Below, one piece after another: positions 1 to 8,562 of a stretch of DNA of 64,000 nucleotides; position 1 is the first letter of the stretch; each line of letters opens with the position of its first letter. The notes beneath the pieces were generated by a model that was not told where the DNA came from, ran no database searches, and saw nothing but the letters and a program-made list of their open reading frames with translations. The position numbers and the translations under genes are program-made. Location: the NCBI RefSeq assembly GCF_900604285.1, contig NZ_UWNY01000001.1, positions 186,001 to 250,000 on the forward strand, read 5' to 3'. This DNA comes from Varibaculum vaginae (GTDB taxonomy: Bacteria > Actinomycetota > Actinomycetes > Actinomycetales > Actinomycetaceae).

Positions 1-1307
1 CCACCGTAATGCCGGTGGCAGAAGCATTGGGGACTACCCTGGCAGAGGACATTTTCGCCCGTTTCCCGGTTCCGCCCTTTACTAACTCCGCTATGGATGG
101 GTTCGCGGTACGTGCTTGCGACTTGCCTAACATCCTTGAAAATAATAGAAATCCAGGGTTCCATGGGGAAATAAACTACCCCGAGGAGAACTTCTCAGCT
201 TCGGTCAGAAGTAACGACTTACCCAGCGCACCCGGGGATGATGGAGCACAAAAAACTTTGCCTTTAAATTTGCCCGTGGAAGCCGATATAGCTGCTGGTG
301 ATAACGAGGATTATCAACTCACTCCCGGGCACGCTATCCGGATTATGACTGGAGCGCGGATGCCGAATGGCGCCGATACCGTGATTAAAGTAGAGGACAC
401 TACCCTGCCGGCTGGCCCACTTGACGTGCCTAAAGAGGTCACGATTGTGCGTTGCCCCCGTGCGGGAGCCAATGTCCGCAAGGCAGGCGAGGACGCTGCC
501 GTGGGCGACCTGGTGTTGGAGGCCGGAACGGAACTCACTCCCGCGGCACTTTCTTCGGCGGTTTCGATTGGTTATTCAGAGTTACCGGTGTATCGCCGTC
601 CGCGAGTAGCAGTGATCTCTACCGGGTTGGAGCTGCGTCCCGCGGGAGCGAGCCTAAAAGGAGCACAAATTCCAGATTCAAATTCGGTACTACTAGAGGC
701 GTTGCTGCGCCGCCAAGACGTAGTCGTGTCCGGGGTTTATTGCTCTGATGATGAACCCGGAGTATTTGCGAAAACTCTAGAGCAGGCCGCGCAGGGCGCG
801 GATTTGATTGTCACCACGGGTGGGGTGAGCGCTGGCGCCTATGACGTGGTCAAACAGGTTGGTTTATCGGGTGGGTTAGCCTTTACAAAAGTTGCGATGC
901 AGCCGGGTAAACCGCAGGGGTTTGGCACTATTGCTGCCCCTGACGGAGCCGATGTTTACGTGGCAACTCTACCGGGTAACCCGGTAAGTGTGTTTGTGTC
1001 TTTCCACGTATTTGTGCGCCCGATTCTGGCCGCTTTGGCTGGTAAATCAGGTCGCGCAGCGCTGCAGACTCGTGCCGCCACTACTACAGTGGCTTGGAAG
1101 TCTCCTGCTGGTAAACGCCAATTTGTACCGGTACATTTAACCGAGGCAGAGCGGGTAGGAGATACCCCCACGGTTACTCCGACTCACCGCTTGGGATCAC
1201 GTTCGCACTTTGTGGCTTCGCTACATCAAGCAAATGCACTGGCAATCGTGCCGGAGGAAATTACCCAAGTGGAGCAATGGAGTCTGGTAGACGTGTTGCC
1301 CTGCTAG
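1..1307 (+). CDS. moeA: Molybdopterin molybdenumtransferase MoeA (5' end cut off)
   Basis: MoeA inserts molybdate into adenylylated molybdopterin, the last step of molybdenum cofactor synthesis in the cytoplasm. Visible family motifs, counting from the ATG at position 9, are NSAMDGFAV (about residues 27-35), RIMTGARMPNGADTVIK (about 111-127), TTGGVSAGAYD (about 270-280), MQPGKPQGFG (about 298) and LPGNPVSVF (about 323). The reading frame is open to the window edge, and the protein already starts inside the first conserved domain, so the true start lies upstream; the ATG at 9 is probably internal. Between about residues 40 and 105 there is a long polar, acidic stretch that most MoeA proteins lack, making this copy unusually long. 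It heads a moeA-moaC-mobA run that serves the downstream nitrate reductase. Confidence 0.93.
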   Translation, partial: TVMPVAEALGTTLAEDIFARFPVPPFTNSAMDGFAVRACDLPNILENNRNPGFHGEINYPEENFSASVRSNDLPSAPGDDGAQKTLPLNLPVEADIAAGDNEDYQLTPGHAIRIMTGARMPNGADTVIKVEDTTLPAGPLDVPKEVTIVRCPRAGANVRKAGEDAAVGDLVLEAGTELTPAALSSAVSIGYSELPVYRRPRVAVISTGLELRPAGASLKGAQIPDSNSVLLEALLRRQDVVVSGVYCSDDEPGVFAKTLEQAAQGADLIVTTGGVSAGAYDVVKQVGLSGGLAFTKVAMQPGKPQGFGTIAAPDGADVYVATLPGNPVSVFVSFHVFVRPILAALAGKSGRAALQTRAATTTVAWKSPAGKRQFVPVHLTEAERVGDTPTVTPTHRLGSRSHFVASLHQANALAIVPEEITQVEQWSLVDVLPC

Positions 1308-1363
1308 AGAACGCCTCACCCCGCATAACATCGCGAGCTATCATTAACGGACAAGGAGCACTA

Positions 1364-1891
1364 ATGAAAACCGAGGACGCGAAACCTTTACCCCACTTAA
1401 ATGCAGCCGGGCAGGCACATATGGTGGATATTACCGGTAAGCAACCCACGGTGCGTGAGGCGCGGGCACGCGCTTTTGTGCAGTGCTCACCGCAGATCAT
1501 GACGGCTTTGCGAGCCGGGGAAGTCCCTAAGGGAGATGCTTTAGCGGTGGCAAGGATTGGGGGAATCGCGGCCTCCAAACGTACCCCTTTGCTGCTGCCC
1601 TTGGCACACCCGATTGGGGTGCATTATTGCGCGGTGGATATCGAACTGGCTGAAGAAGGGGTAGAAATTCTCGCTACCTGTCGCACTGCTGACCGCACCG
1701 GAATCGAGATGGAAGCACTTACCGCCGCCTCGGTTGCCGCCCTAAACCTGATTGACATGGTGAAAGGGGTGGACAAAATGGTTTCTATCCGCGAATGTTA
1801 CGTCCTGGAAAAACGCGGAGGACGCTCGGGAACTTGGGTGCGTCCGGGATGTGATCAGGAAGCTGCGGGTCAGGAAGTTGATCATGGCTAG
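1364..1891 (+). CDS. moaC: Cyclic pyranopterin monophosphate synthase MoaC
   Basis: MoaC converts the cyclic GTP-derived intermediate into cyclic pyranopterin monophosphate, the first committed step of molybdopterin synthesis together with MoaA. The 175-residue product has the family features AGQAHMVDITGKQPTVREA near the N-terminus, AVARIGGIAASKRTPLLLPLAHP in the middle (described here in part), RTGIEMEALTAASVAALN, and KGVDKMVSIRE near the end. I chose the ATG at 1364 because AAGGAG lies about 8 bases upstream; a longer reading from 1277 would overlap the end of moeA and add residues absent from the family. The C-terminal tail after RSGTW is about 15 residues longer than usual and overlaps the start of mobA. 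moaA and moaE are not in the window. Confidence 0.93.
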   Translation: MKTEDAKPLPHLNAAGQAHMVDITGKQPTVREARARAFVQCSPQIMTALRAGEVPKGDALAVARIGGIAASKRTPLLLPLAHPIGVHYCAVDIELAEEGVEILATCRTADRTGIEMEALTAASVAALNLIDMVKGVDKMVSIRECYVLEKRGGRSGTWVRPGCDQEAAGQEVDHG

Positions 1892-2504
1892 TTCCCCGCA
1901 GTACCTAAATGGAGTGATTGTGCTGGCGGGTGGAACCGGGAAACGCTTGGGCGGATGTAGTAAGCCTGATCTGCTAATTGCCGGGGATCGCCTGATTAGC
2001 TGGACGCTGTCTTTCTTACCAGAGGTTCCCACCGCGGTGGTAGCCCCCAATAATGTTGAAGTTCCCGAGAAAGTTTTCCTCACTATGGAGGAACCTCCCG
2101 GCTCCGGCCCTGCCGCCGCTATTGTCGCTGGCTGGCGTAAGCTAGCTAACTCTTTCGTATTTTCTCCCTCCGACATTATCGGGGTTTGCCCGGTGGACGC
2201 TCCCCTAGCAGGCCTGGCTTTACGTCAGCTTGGTCGAGAACTTATGGAAAATAATGAGGAAGCAGACGAAAAAGAAAAAATACTCTTAGGCCAGGTTGGG
2301 GAAGTTACCCAATATATTCTCGGGGCGTTTACCGCACGGGCGTTAATGGAGATGGCACGAGCAAATCCCTTAAATCGGTCAGTGCGTGGAGTGCTAGCTG
2401 AGATCGGGTTTGCCACCCGCGACATTTCCCCAGATTATGCCCATGACGTGGACACGCCGGCAGATATCGCCCCGGTAACAGAGTTACTACGCATCTCCCG
2501 CTAG
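1884..2504 (+). CDS. mobA: MobA-like molybdenum cofactor guanylyl/nucleotidyltransferase
   Basis: The protein is a MobA-type nucleotidyltransferase of 206 residues that would attach a nucleotide to molybdopterin; respiratory nitrate reductases use the bis-MGD form made by MobA. The N-terminal signature LAGGTGKRLGGCSKPDL (about residues 14-30) matches the family's GG-x-S/T-x-R-G-x-K loop, and GVCPVDAPLAG matches the metal-binding aspartate motif. The start at ATG 1884 has AGGAAG about 6 bases upstream and overlaps the end of moaC by 8 bases, indicating translational coupling. An upstream ATG at 1851 would give a longer overlap. The guanylyltransferase assignment rests on context; a MocA-like cytidylyltransferase role is less likely next to NarG. 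Confidence 0.8.
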   Translation: MASSPQYLNGVIVLAGGTGKRLGGCSKPDLLIAGDRLISWTLSFLPEVPTAVVAPNNVEVPEKVFLTMEEPPGSGPAAAIVAGWRKLANSFVFSPSDIIGVCPVDAPLAGLALRQLGRELMENNEEADEKEKILLGQVGEVTQYILGAFTARALMEMARANPLNRSVRGVLAEIGFATRDISPDYAHDVDTPADIAPVTELLRISR

Positions 2505-2566
2505 CGGCGCGAGGATACCGGGTCACGTCGAGCGAGGGTTGAGCGGGGGAGCAGATGCCCCTCCTG

Positions 2567-2610
2567 CCCAAGAATTCGGAAAACGTAGCGTCATTTTCCG
2601 AATTCTTGGG
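2567..2610. terminator. Bidirectional hairpin terminator between mobA and mogA
   Basis: Two 17-base perfect inverted arms (2567-2583 and 2594-2610) enclose a 10-base loop. The A-rich end of the left arm and T-rich start of the right arm are part of the stem, and an A-run and T-run follow at about 2615-2626. It sits between convergent mobA and mogA, so it probably ends both transcripts. Confidence 0.75.
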
Positions 2611-2678
2611 AAGGAGAAAAAAGTTTTGCCCGCTCCATTCTTAGATTTTTCTATGCATTTTGGTGTTTGAAAGAACTA

Positions 2679-3230
2679 CTAGTCTAGGGGGAAGGCTACC
2701 GGATCTAGCTGCTCTAAAAGGTGGGGCAAGAGCGGGCCGAGGACGCTCAGGGTGTCGCGAACTCCTCCTCGCGAACCGGGCGCATTGGCCACGATGGCAC
2801 CCGCGGCACCGCGAGCGGTGATTCCCACCAGGGCGCGGGAAAGTGAAGCGAGCGGAGTGGCTTTTAAACCCTGCTGACAGATTTGCCAAGCAATCGCATC
2901 TAGGCGTGCCTCTAACAGTGGAGCGGTGGCCTCCGGTGTCAGATCCCGTTCGGTAATCCCGGTGCCTCCGGTAGTGATTACTACCCGCGCGCCCTCGGCA
3001 ATAGCGGCGCGAATTTCATTTTGGACGGATTCGATTCCATCGCTTACTACCCGCACTCGATCTACATCGATTCCATATTGCGCCAGCAGTTCTTGCGCCA
3101 GCGGCCCCGACCTATCTGGACGTTCTCCGTTTTTACAACGGTCTGAAACGGTTATCACCGCACCTGCGGCGCGACCGCGTAATTTTTGTAGTTTTTTCTC
3201 TTTTAAATGCGCGTGCGGGTCCGTTGACAA
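2679..3230 (-). CDS. mogA: Molybdopterin adenylyltransferase MogA/MoaB family
   Basis: This 183-residue protein belongs to the MogA/MoaB family that adenylylates molybdopterin to prepare it for metal insertion by MoeA. It shows AVITVSDRCKNGERPDRSG (about residues 22-40), the VVITTGGTGITERDLTPEAT loop that binds the pterin (about 103-122), and the late APGSRGGVRDTL motif. It reads opposite to moeA-moaC-mobA and to narK, with a 195-base divergent promoter region shared with narK (3231-3425). Together with moeA it supplies the final two steps of cofactor assembly for NarG. The family split between MogA and MoaB cannot be settled by eye. Confidence 0.9.
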   Translation of the reverse strand: MSTDPHAHLKEKKLQKLRGRAAGAVITVSDRCKNGERPDRSGPLAQELLAQYGIDVDRVRVVSDGIESVQNEIRAAIAEGARVVITTGGTGITERDLTPEATAPLLEARLDAIAWQICQQGLKATPLASLSRALVGITARGAAGAIVANAPGSRGGVRDTLSVLGPLLPHLLEQLDPVAFPLD

Positions 3231-3425
3231 GGCGAAATCCTCCTACCAATTACGCAAACCAAAACTTGCGATTACCTGGATATTTTCCCTAAGACCGGGC
3301 TATTACAACCGATAAAAATACCGCTTTAACCTGCAGATATTATCCAAAAACATCATAACACGTAAAAGTTAGAAAAAATCTGACAAGCTACAAGTGTTAC
3401 CCAGCATCAAAGGAAGTTTTTCGCT

Positions 3426-4745
3426 ATGGAAGCTACAAAGAAGTCTAAGTATGTACTAACTGACTGGGAACCCAACAACCCGGATAAATGGAACTCTGGT
3501 CTTGCCTGGCGCACCCTGGCGATTTCCACCTATTCCCTAATCTTGGCGTTCACCGTATGGTTCTTGGTCTCCGCAATCGCCCCCAAACTTAACGAGATCG
3601 GATTCGACCTCACCAAGGCGCAGCTTTATTGGCTGACCTCCATGCCTGGTTTATCCTGTGGGTTCTTGCGTTTGATTTACACCTTCTTGCCACCCATCGT
3701 GGGTACCCGCAAACTGGTGGGCTGGTCCTCAATCCTGTACATCATCCCCATGCTGGGCTGGTTCTTCGCGGTGCAAAACCCGAACACCCCCTATTGGTGG
3801 CTACTGGCTTTGGCCTTCATGTGCGGGATCGGGGGCGGTTCCTTCTCTGGCTACATGCCCTCTACCGGCTATTTCTTCCCCAAGCGTCTTTCGGGGACTG
3901 CTTTGGGATTGCAAGCGGGGATCGGCAACCTGGGGATGTCTATTATTCAGCTGGTCGGACCGATGCTAATGGGATTCTCGTTATTTGGCCTCACCTGGAT
4001 GAGCCCTCAGCAGACCGCGGACGGGGCAAGTATTTGGGTATCTAACGCCGCGATTTTCTTCGTGCCTTGGTGTATCGTGGCCGCCATCTTGTCGTTCACC
4101 CTGCTACGTGACGTACCGATTAAAGCCAATATTCGCCAGCAGCTCGACATCTTCGGCAACGCCAACACCTGGTACATGACAGTGCTCTACGTGATGACCT
4201 TCGGACTATTTTCGGGGCTGTCGGCAGTGTTCGGTCTGCTCATTAACGATAACTATGGTGCCGAATCTCCCCTGAAACTAGCGGTCGCCGGCGCCTCCTT
4301 CGCCTTCCTCGGGCCGCTGATTGGTTCGGTTGTCCGCATGGCCTGGGGGCCTTTCTGCGACAAAATGGGCGGAGCGATCTGGACATTTATTTCCGGAGTG
4401 GGCATGGCAGCTACCCTGGCCATCGCCGGCTTCTATCTCAGCAACCCCCGCGGCATGAGTGACTTTTACGGTTTCCTGATTGCCATGCTGGTGATGTTCT
4501 TCTTCTCTGGGCTAGGCAATGCCGGCACCTTCAAACAGATGCCGATGATCATGCCGGCTCGCCAAGCAGGGGGCGCCATCGGGTTCACTGCCGCGGTAGC
4601 CTCCTTCGGTCCCTTCGTGGTGTCGGTAGCCCTCACCATGATTTCTCCGACGGCCTTCTTTTATGGCTGCACCGTTTTTTGCATTATCGGATCGGCACTT
4701 TGCTGGTGGCAGTACGCCCGCAAGAACGCACCCTTCCCCGGATAA
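3426..4745 (+). CDS. narK: NarK-type nitrate/nitrite MFS transporter
   Basis: NarK carries nitrate into and nitrite out of the cell through the inner membrane. The 439-residue protein is a 12-helix MFS carrier with both nitrate signature regions: GIGGGSFSGYMPSTGYFFPK (about residues 139-158), followed by GTALGLQAGIGNLGMSIIQ, and the second half-repeat SGLGNAGTFKQMPMIMP with GGAIGFTAAVASFGPFV (about 360-400). The start at ATG 3426 has AAAGGAAG about 10 bases before it. It is followed by narG after 74 bases, giving the common narK-narGHJI order. The 195 bases upstream, shared with mogA, are AT-rich, but I could not find a convincing FNR or NarL site in them. Confidence 0.95.
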   Translation: MEATKKSKYVLTDWEPNNPDKWNSGLAWRTLAISTYSLILAFTVWFLVSAIAPKLNEIGFDLTKAQLYWLTSMPGLSCGFLRLIYTFLPPIVGTRKLVGWSSILYIIPMLGWFFAVQNPNTPYWWLLALAFMCGIGGGSFSGYMPSTGYFFPKRLSGTALGLQAGIGNLGMSIIQLVGPMLMGFSLFGLTWMSPQQTADGASIWVSNAAIFFVPWCIVAAILSFTLLRDVPIKANIRQQLDIFGNANTWYMTVLYVMTFGLFSGLSAVFGLLINDNYGAESPLKLAVAGASFAFLGPLIGSVVRMAWGPFCDKMGGAIWTFISGVGMAATLAIAGFYLSNPRGMSDFYGFLIAMLVMFFFSGLGNAGTFKQMPMIMPARQAGGAIGFTAAVASFGPFVVSVALTMISPTAFFYGCTVFCIIGSALCWWQYARKNAPFPG

Positions 4746-4819
4746 CCAATTATTCCCGAGGGCGCAGCGTCGTCCTCAGGATCAAAACTCAGTAAGCACA
4801 AAACTCAAAGGAAAATAAA

Positions 4820-7800
4820 ATGGCTGGTTCTTCGTTATTAAAACTAGGTGCGAAGCTTAGGCGCGGGCAGGTAAGCCAGGATGCTCGCCAAATGTTCCTG
4901 GTCGGAGGGCGCGAAGCGGATGCGTTCTACCGGCAACGTTTCAGCCATGACAAAGTGGTGCGCTCTACGCATGGGGTGAACTGCACCGGTTCTTGCTCTT
5001 GGCGGGTATTCGTAAAAGATGGGCTGATCACCTGGGAGGCGCAGGCGGTCGATTATCCTTCTACCGGCCCTGACATGCCCGACTATGAGCCTCGCGGCTG
5101 CCCGCGCGGCGCCGCCTTCTCCTGGTACGAATATTCCCCCACCCGCATTCGTCACCCCTATGTACGTTCAGTGCTGCTAGATGCCTACCGCAAAGCGAAA
5201 CAAACCCATCCTGACCCGGTAGATGCCTTCCGGGCAGTCACCTCCGATCCGGTAGCATCCGCCGCCTATAAATCAGCGCGCGGCAAGGGCGGCATGGTGC
5301 GTACCAGCTGGGAGGAAGCGCTGGAGATCGTAGCCGCCGCGAACGTAGCCACCATCAAAGACTATGGCCCAGATCGGGTCGCCGGATTCTCGGTTCTCCC
5401 CGCCATGTCGATGGTTTCTTTCGGGGCAGGTGCCCGTTACTTGCAATTGATCGGCGGGGTAAACCTATCTTTCTATGACTGGTATGCCGATCTTCCGGTC
5501 GCCAGCCCCCAGGTGTTTGGAGATCAAACCGATGTTCCCGAAGCTGGCGACTGGTTTAACTCTTCCTATCTACTAGTTTGGGGTTCAAACCTGCCGCTCA
5601 CCCGTACCCCGGATGCGCACTTTATGACCGAGGCGCGTTACCACGGGCAAAAGATGGTGTCGATTAACCCCGACTATTCCGATAACACCAAGTTTGCGGA
5701 TGAATGGTTGCGGGTTAATCCCGGTACCGACGGGGCGCTAGCTACCGCGATGGGGCACGTGATTCTAAACGAGTTCCACGTGGGCAAACAGTCTCCCTAT
5801 TTCTTGGACTATATGCGTAGCTATACTGACTCCCCCTTCCTAGTAAAGCTAGAAGAAACCCCCGAAGGGCTGGTGCCGGGCAAATTCTTAAGCGCCGCTG
5901 ATGTGTCTAGCCTGCCGGCAGAAGTTAAAGAAAAACCAAAGCCGGAATTCCGTTTCCTGGTAATGGATGCCGACGGCAGCGTGAAGGACCCGGGCGGCAC
6001 CTTGGCTGACCGTTTCACTCCGGAAGGTAAAGGTCATTGGAACCTAAAGATGGAGGGGGTAAACGCCCAGCTCAGCCTGTATCAAGAGGGCGGGGAAAGC
6101 GCTGAAATCACCCTGCCCCGCTTTGACCTGGTGGCCGGGGAAAGTAAAGGTAGCTCCGTGGGTGCTGGCACGATTAAACGGGGGGTGCCAGTCCGCAAGG
6201 TTGACGGTCATCTGGTAGCCACGGTTTACGATATTTTGCTGGCTCAGTACGGGGTCAAACGTGCCGGTCTTCCGGGCATTTGGGGTGAGGATTACCAGGA
6301 TTCCTCCAACCCGGGGACTCCCGCATGGGCGGAAGAAATCACCGGAGTGCCAGCTAATGCCACCATCCGGATTGCCCGCGAGTTCGCGCAAAACGCCCTC
6401 GATTCCAAAGGACGCAGCCAGATTATTCTAGGCGCGGGCACTAACCACTATTTCCACTCTGACCAGATTTACCGAACTATCCTGGCGCTGACTTCGATGT
6501 GCGGCACCCAGGGGGTTAACGGTGGCGGCTGGGCGCACTACGTGGGTCAGGAAAAGGTACGCCCGATTACCGGCTGGACCCAATATTCATTTGCCCTGGA
6601 CTGGCAGCGTCCCGCCCGGCAAATGATCTCCACCGGTTTCTGGTATTTAACCACTGACCAGTGGCGTTACGATTCGCTGACCACCGACCGCTTGACTTCG
6701 CCCGCGAGCGTGGCGAAGGTTCCCACGCAAAATATTGCGGATTCTTTATTGGAAGCCACTGAACGCGGCTGGATGCCCGCATACCCACAGTTCAACCGGT
6801 CTTCTCTGGAGCTGGGGCGGCAAGCGCAAGAATCCGGGCAGAAACCAGCCGACTATGTGGCCGCACAGCTAGCTGCCGGAAAGCTAGAGTTCGCGGCGAA
6901 AGATCCGGATAACCCGGCTAACTATCCGCGCGTCCTCTTTAGTTGGCGTACCAACCTGTTGGGATCCTCTGCCAAGGGTACCGAGTTCTTCTTGCGCCAC
7001 ATGATTGGCGCCGATAATGACGTTCAGGCCGAGGAAGTTCCGGAAGATCAGCGTCCTCGTAACGTTCGTTGGCGCGAGCAGGCCGCGAAAGGCAAATTGG
7101 ATTTGGTCGTAACTGCGGATTTCCGCAACACTTCTACCACTTTGCATTCTGACGTGGTGCTCCCTGCCGCCACCTGGTATGAGAAACATGACTTGTCCAG
7201 TACCGATATGCACCCCTATGTGCATACTTTTAACGCGGCGATCTTGCCGCCTTGGCAAGCCCGCACTGATTTCCAGTTGTTCCAAGATTTAGCGCAGCTG
7301 GTCTCCAAGATGGCGAGCAATCACCTGGGTACCCAATTGGATCTCCTGGCGGCTCCTTTGAACCACGACAGCCCGGATGAGCTGGCTAATCCCGCCGGGG
7401 TAGTGATTCCGCGCGAGGAATGTGGTTGGGTGCCGGGAGTCAATATGCCGAAGATTATCCCCATCGAGCGTGATTACACCAAGATCGGGGAGAAATTTAA
7501 CTCCCTGGGGCCGGTGATTGAAAAAATGGGGATGGGTACCAAAGGCGTGCCTTTCACCCCCGATAAAGAACTGCGGGAAATGCGCGAACAGTTTGGAGAA
7601 ATCGAGACTGCGATCGGGCCACGTCCGCGCCTAGACACCGACCAGATTGCTGCCGAGTTCATTTTGAAGTTCTCGGGCACCACCAATGGACGCCTCGCCA
7701 CCCAGGGCTTTAAGACCCTAACCGAAAAGGTGGGCGCCGCTGGGGATATGACCGAAATGTCACGCGGGCACGCTGATTACCAGATCACTTTGACCGATGT

Positions 7801-8521
7801 GCAACAGGCCCCTAAGACAGTGGTTACGTCCCCCGAATGGTCAGGCAGTGAACATGGAGGCCGGCGTTACACTGCGTTTAGCCAAAACGTAGAGTACCTC
7901 AAACCGTGGCACACCCTGACCGGCCGGATGCATTACTATCTGGATCACGACTGGATGTGTGCCTACGGGGAATCCCTGCCCACCTATCGTCCTCCACTGG
8001 ATTTGCATCACCTCTTTGGGGAACCCGCGCCGGGCATGGTGCGTGGGGATGGCACTCCCAGCGCCGAGGTCGCGGTCCGCTACCTCACTCCCCACAACAA
8101 ATGGGCGATTCACTCCCAGTATTTCGACAACCTCTATATGTTGACCCTGGGTCGCGGCGGACAAACCGTGTGGATGTCTCCGCAGGATGCCGCCAAGATT
8201 GGGGTGCGCGATAACGAATGGATTGAAGCCCATAACCGTAACGGGGTGGTTAGCGCCCGCGCGATTGTCTCCCACCGCATCCCGGAAGGCACCGTGTTTA
8301 TGCATCACGCACAAGAACGGATCACCCACACTCCGCTTAACCAGTCAACCGGTAAACGGGGTGGTACCCATAACTCTCTGACCCGCATCTTTATCAAACC
8401 AACTCACCTGTTGGGCGGCTATGGGCAGTTCTCGTACGCCTTCAACTACACCGGTCCTACCGGTAACCAACGCGACGAAGTCACCTATATTCGCCGCCGC
8501 AGCCAGGAGGTTGAGTTCTAA
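4820..8521 (+). CDS. narG: Respiratory nitrate reductase alpha subunit NarG
   Basis: NarG is the catalytic subunit of the membrane-bound nitrate reductase and reduces nitrate to nitrite at a bis-MGD molybdenum centre. The 1233-residue length is normal. Near the N-terminus is the FS0 cluster motif HGVNCTGSCSW (His51, Cys55, Cys59) in the His-plus-cysteine pattern typical of NarG. The stretch YADLPVASPQVFGDQTDVPE carries the aspartate expected to ligate molybdenum. LVWGSNLPLTRTPDAHF and the C-terminal GKRGGTHNSLTRIFIKPTHL are also family hallmarks. There is no twin-arginine signal at the N-terminus, as expected for the cytoplasm-facing enzyme. It begins the narGHJI operon, with AAGGAAAA upstream of its ATG. 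Confidence 0.98.
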   Translation: MAGSSLLKLGAKLRRGQVSQDARQMFLVGGREADAFYRQRFSHDKVVRSTHGVNCTGSCSWRVFVKDGLITWEAQAVDYPSTGPDMPDYEPRGCPRGAAFSWYEYSPTRIRHPYVRSVLLDAYRKAKQTHPDPVDAFRAVTSDPVASAAYKSARGKGGMVRTSWEEALEIVAAANVATIKDYGPDRVAGFSVLPAMSMVSFGAGARYLQLIGGVNLSFYDWYADLPVASPQVFGDQTDVPEAGDWFNSSYLLVWGSNLPLTRTPDAHFMTEARYHGQKMVSINPDYSDNTKFADEWLRVNPGTDGALATAMGHVILNEFHVGKQSPYFLDYMRSYTDSPFLVKLEETPEGLVPGKFLSAADVSSLPAEVKEKPKPEFRFLVMDADGSVKDPGGTLADRFTPEGKGHWNLKMEGVNAQLSLYQEGGESAEITLPRFDLVAGESKGSSVGAGTIKRGVPVRKVDGHLVATVYDILLAQYGVKRAGLPGIWGEDYQDSSNPGTPAWAEEITGVPANATIRIAREFAQNALDSKGRSQIILGAGTNHYFHSDQIYRTILALTSMCGTQGVNGGGWAHYVGQEKVRPITGWTQYSFALDWQRPARQMISTGFWYLTTDQWRYDSLTTDRLTSPASVAKVPTQNIADSLLEATERGWMPAYPQFNRSSLELGRQAQESGQKPADYVAAQLAAGKLEFAAKDPDNPANYPRVLFSWRTNLLGSSAKGTEFFLRHMIGADNDVQAEEVPEDQRPRNVRWREQAAKGKLDLVVTADFRNTSTTLHSDVVLPAATWYEKHDLSSTDMHPYVHTFNAAILPPWQARTDFQLFQDLAQLVSKMASNHLGTQLDLLAAPLNHDSPDELANPAGVVIPREECGWVPGVNMPKIIPIERDYTKIGEKFNSLGPVIEKMGMGTKGVPFTPDKELREMREQFGEIETAIGPRPRLDTDQIAAEFILKFSGTTNGRLATQGFKTLTEKVGAAGDMTEMSRGHADYQITLTDVQQAPKTVVTSPEWSGSEHGGRRYTAFSQNVEYLKPWHTLTGRMHYYLDHDWMCAYGESLPTYRPPLDLHHLFGEPAPGMVRGDGTPSAEVAVRYLTPHNKWAIHSQYFDNLYMLTLGRGGQTVWMSPQDAAKIGVRDNEWIEAHNRNGVVSARAIVSHRIPEGTVFMHHAQERITHTPLNQSTGKRGGTHNSLTRIFIKPTHLLGGYGQFSYAFNYTGPTGNQRDEVTYIRRRSQEVEF

Positions 8522-8562
8522 ATGTCAGTGGCAGTTTGCATTTTCTCTAAAGGAGACCAGTC

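Noticed and set aside
1277-1363. Longer moaC reading starting at 1277
   Set aside because: It overlaps the moeA end and adds residues without homology, while the ATG at 1364 has a clear ribosome site.
3231-3425. FNR or NarL/NarP-type sites in the mogA-narK intergenic region
   Set aside because: I read both strands and found no half-site pair with the correct spacing; only general AT-richness.
7841-8329. A 162-residue open frame antisense to narG, and many others antisense to narG, pckG, glnA and hemY-hemC
   Set aside because: They mirror the codon structure of strongly conserved genes, have no family features and no ribosome sites of their own.
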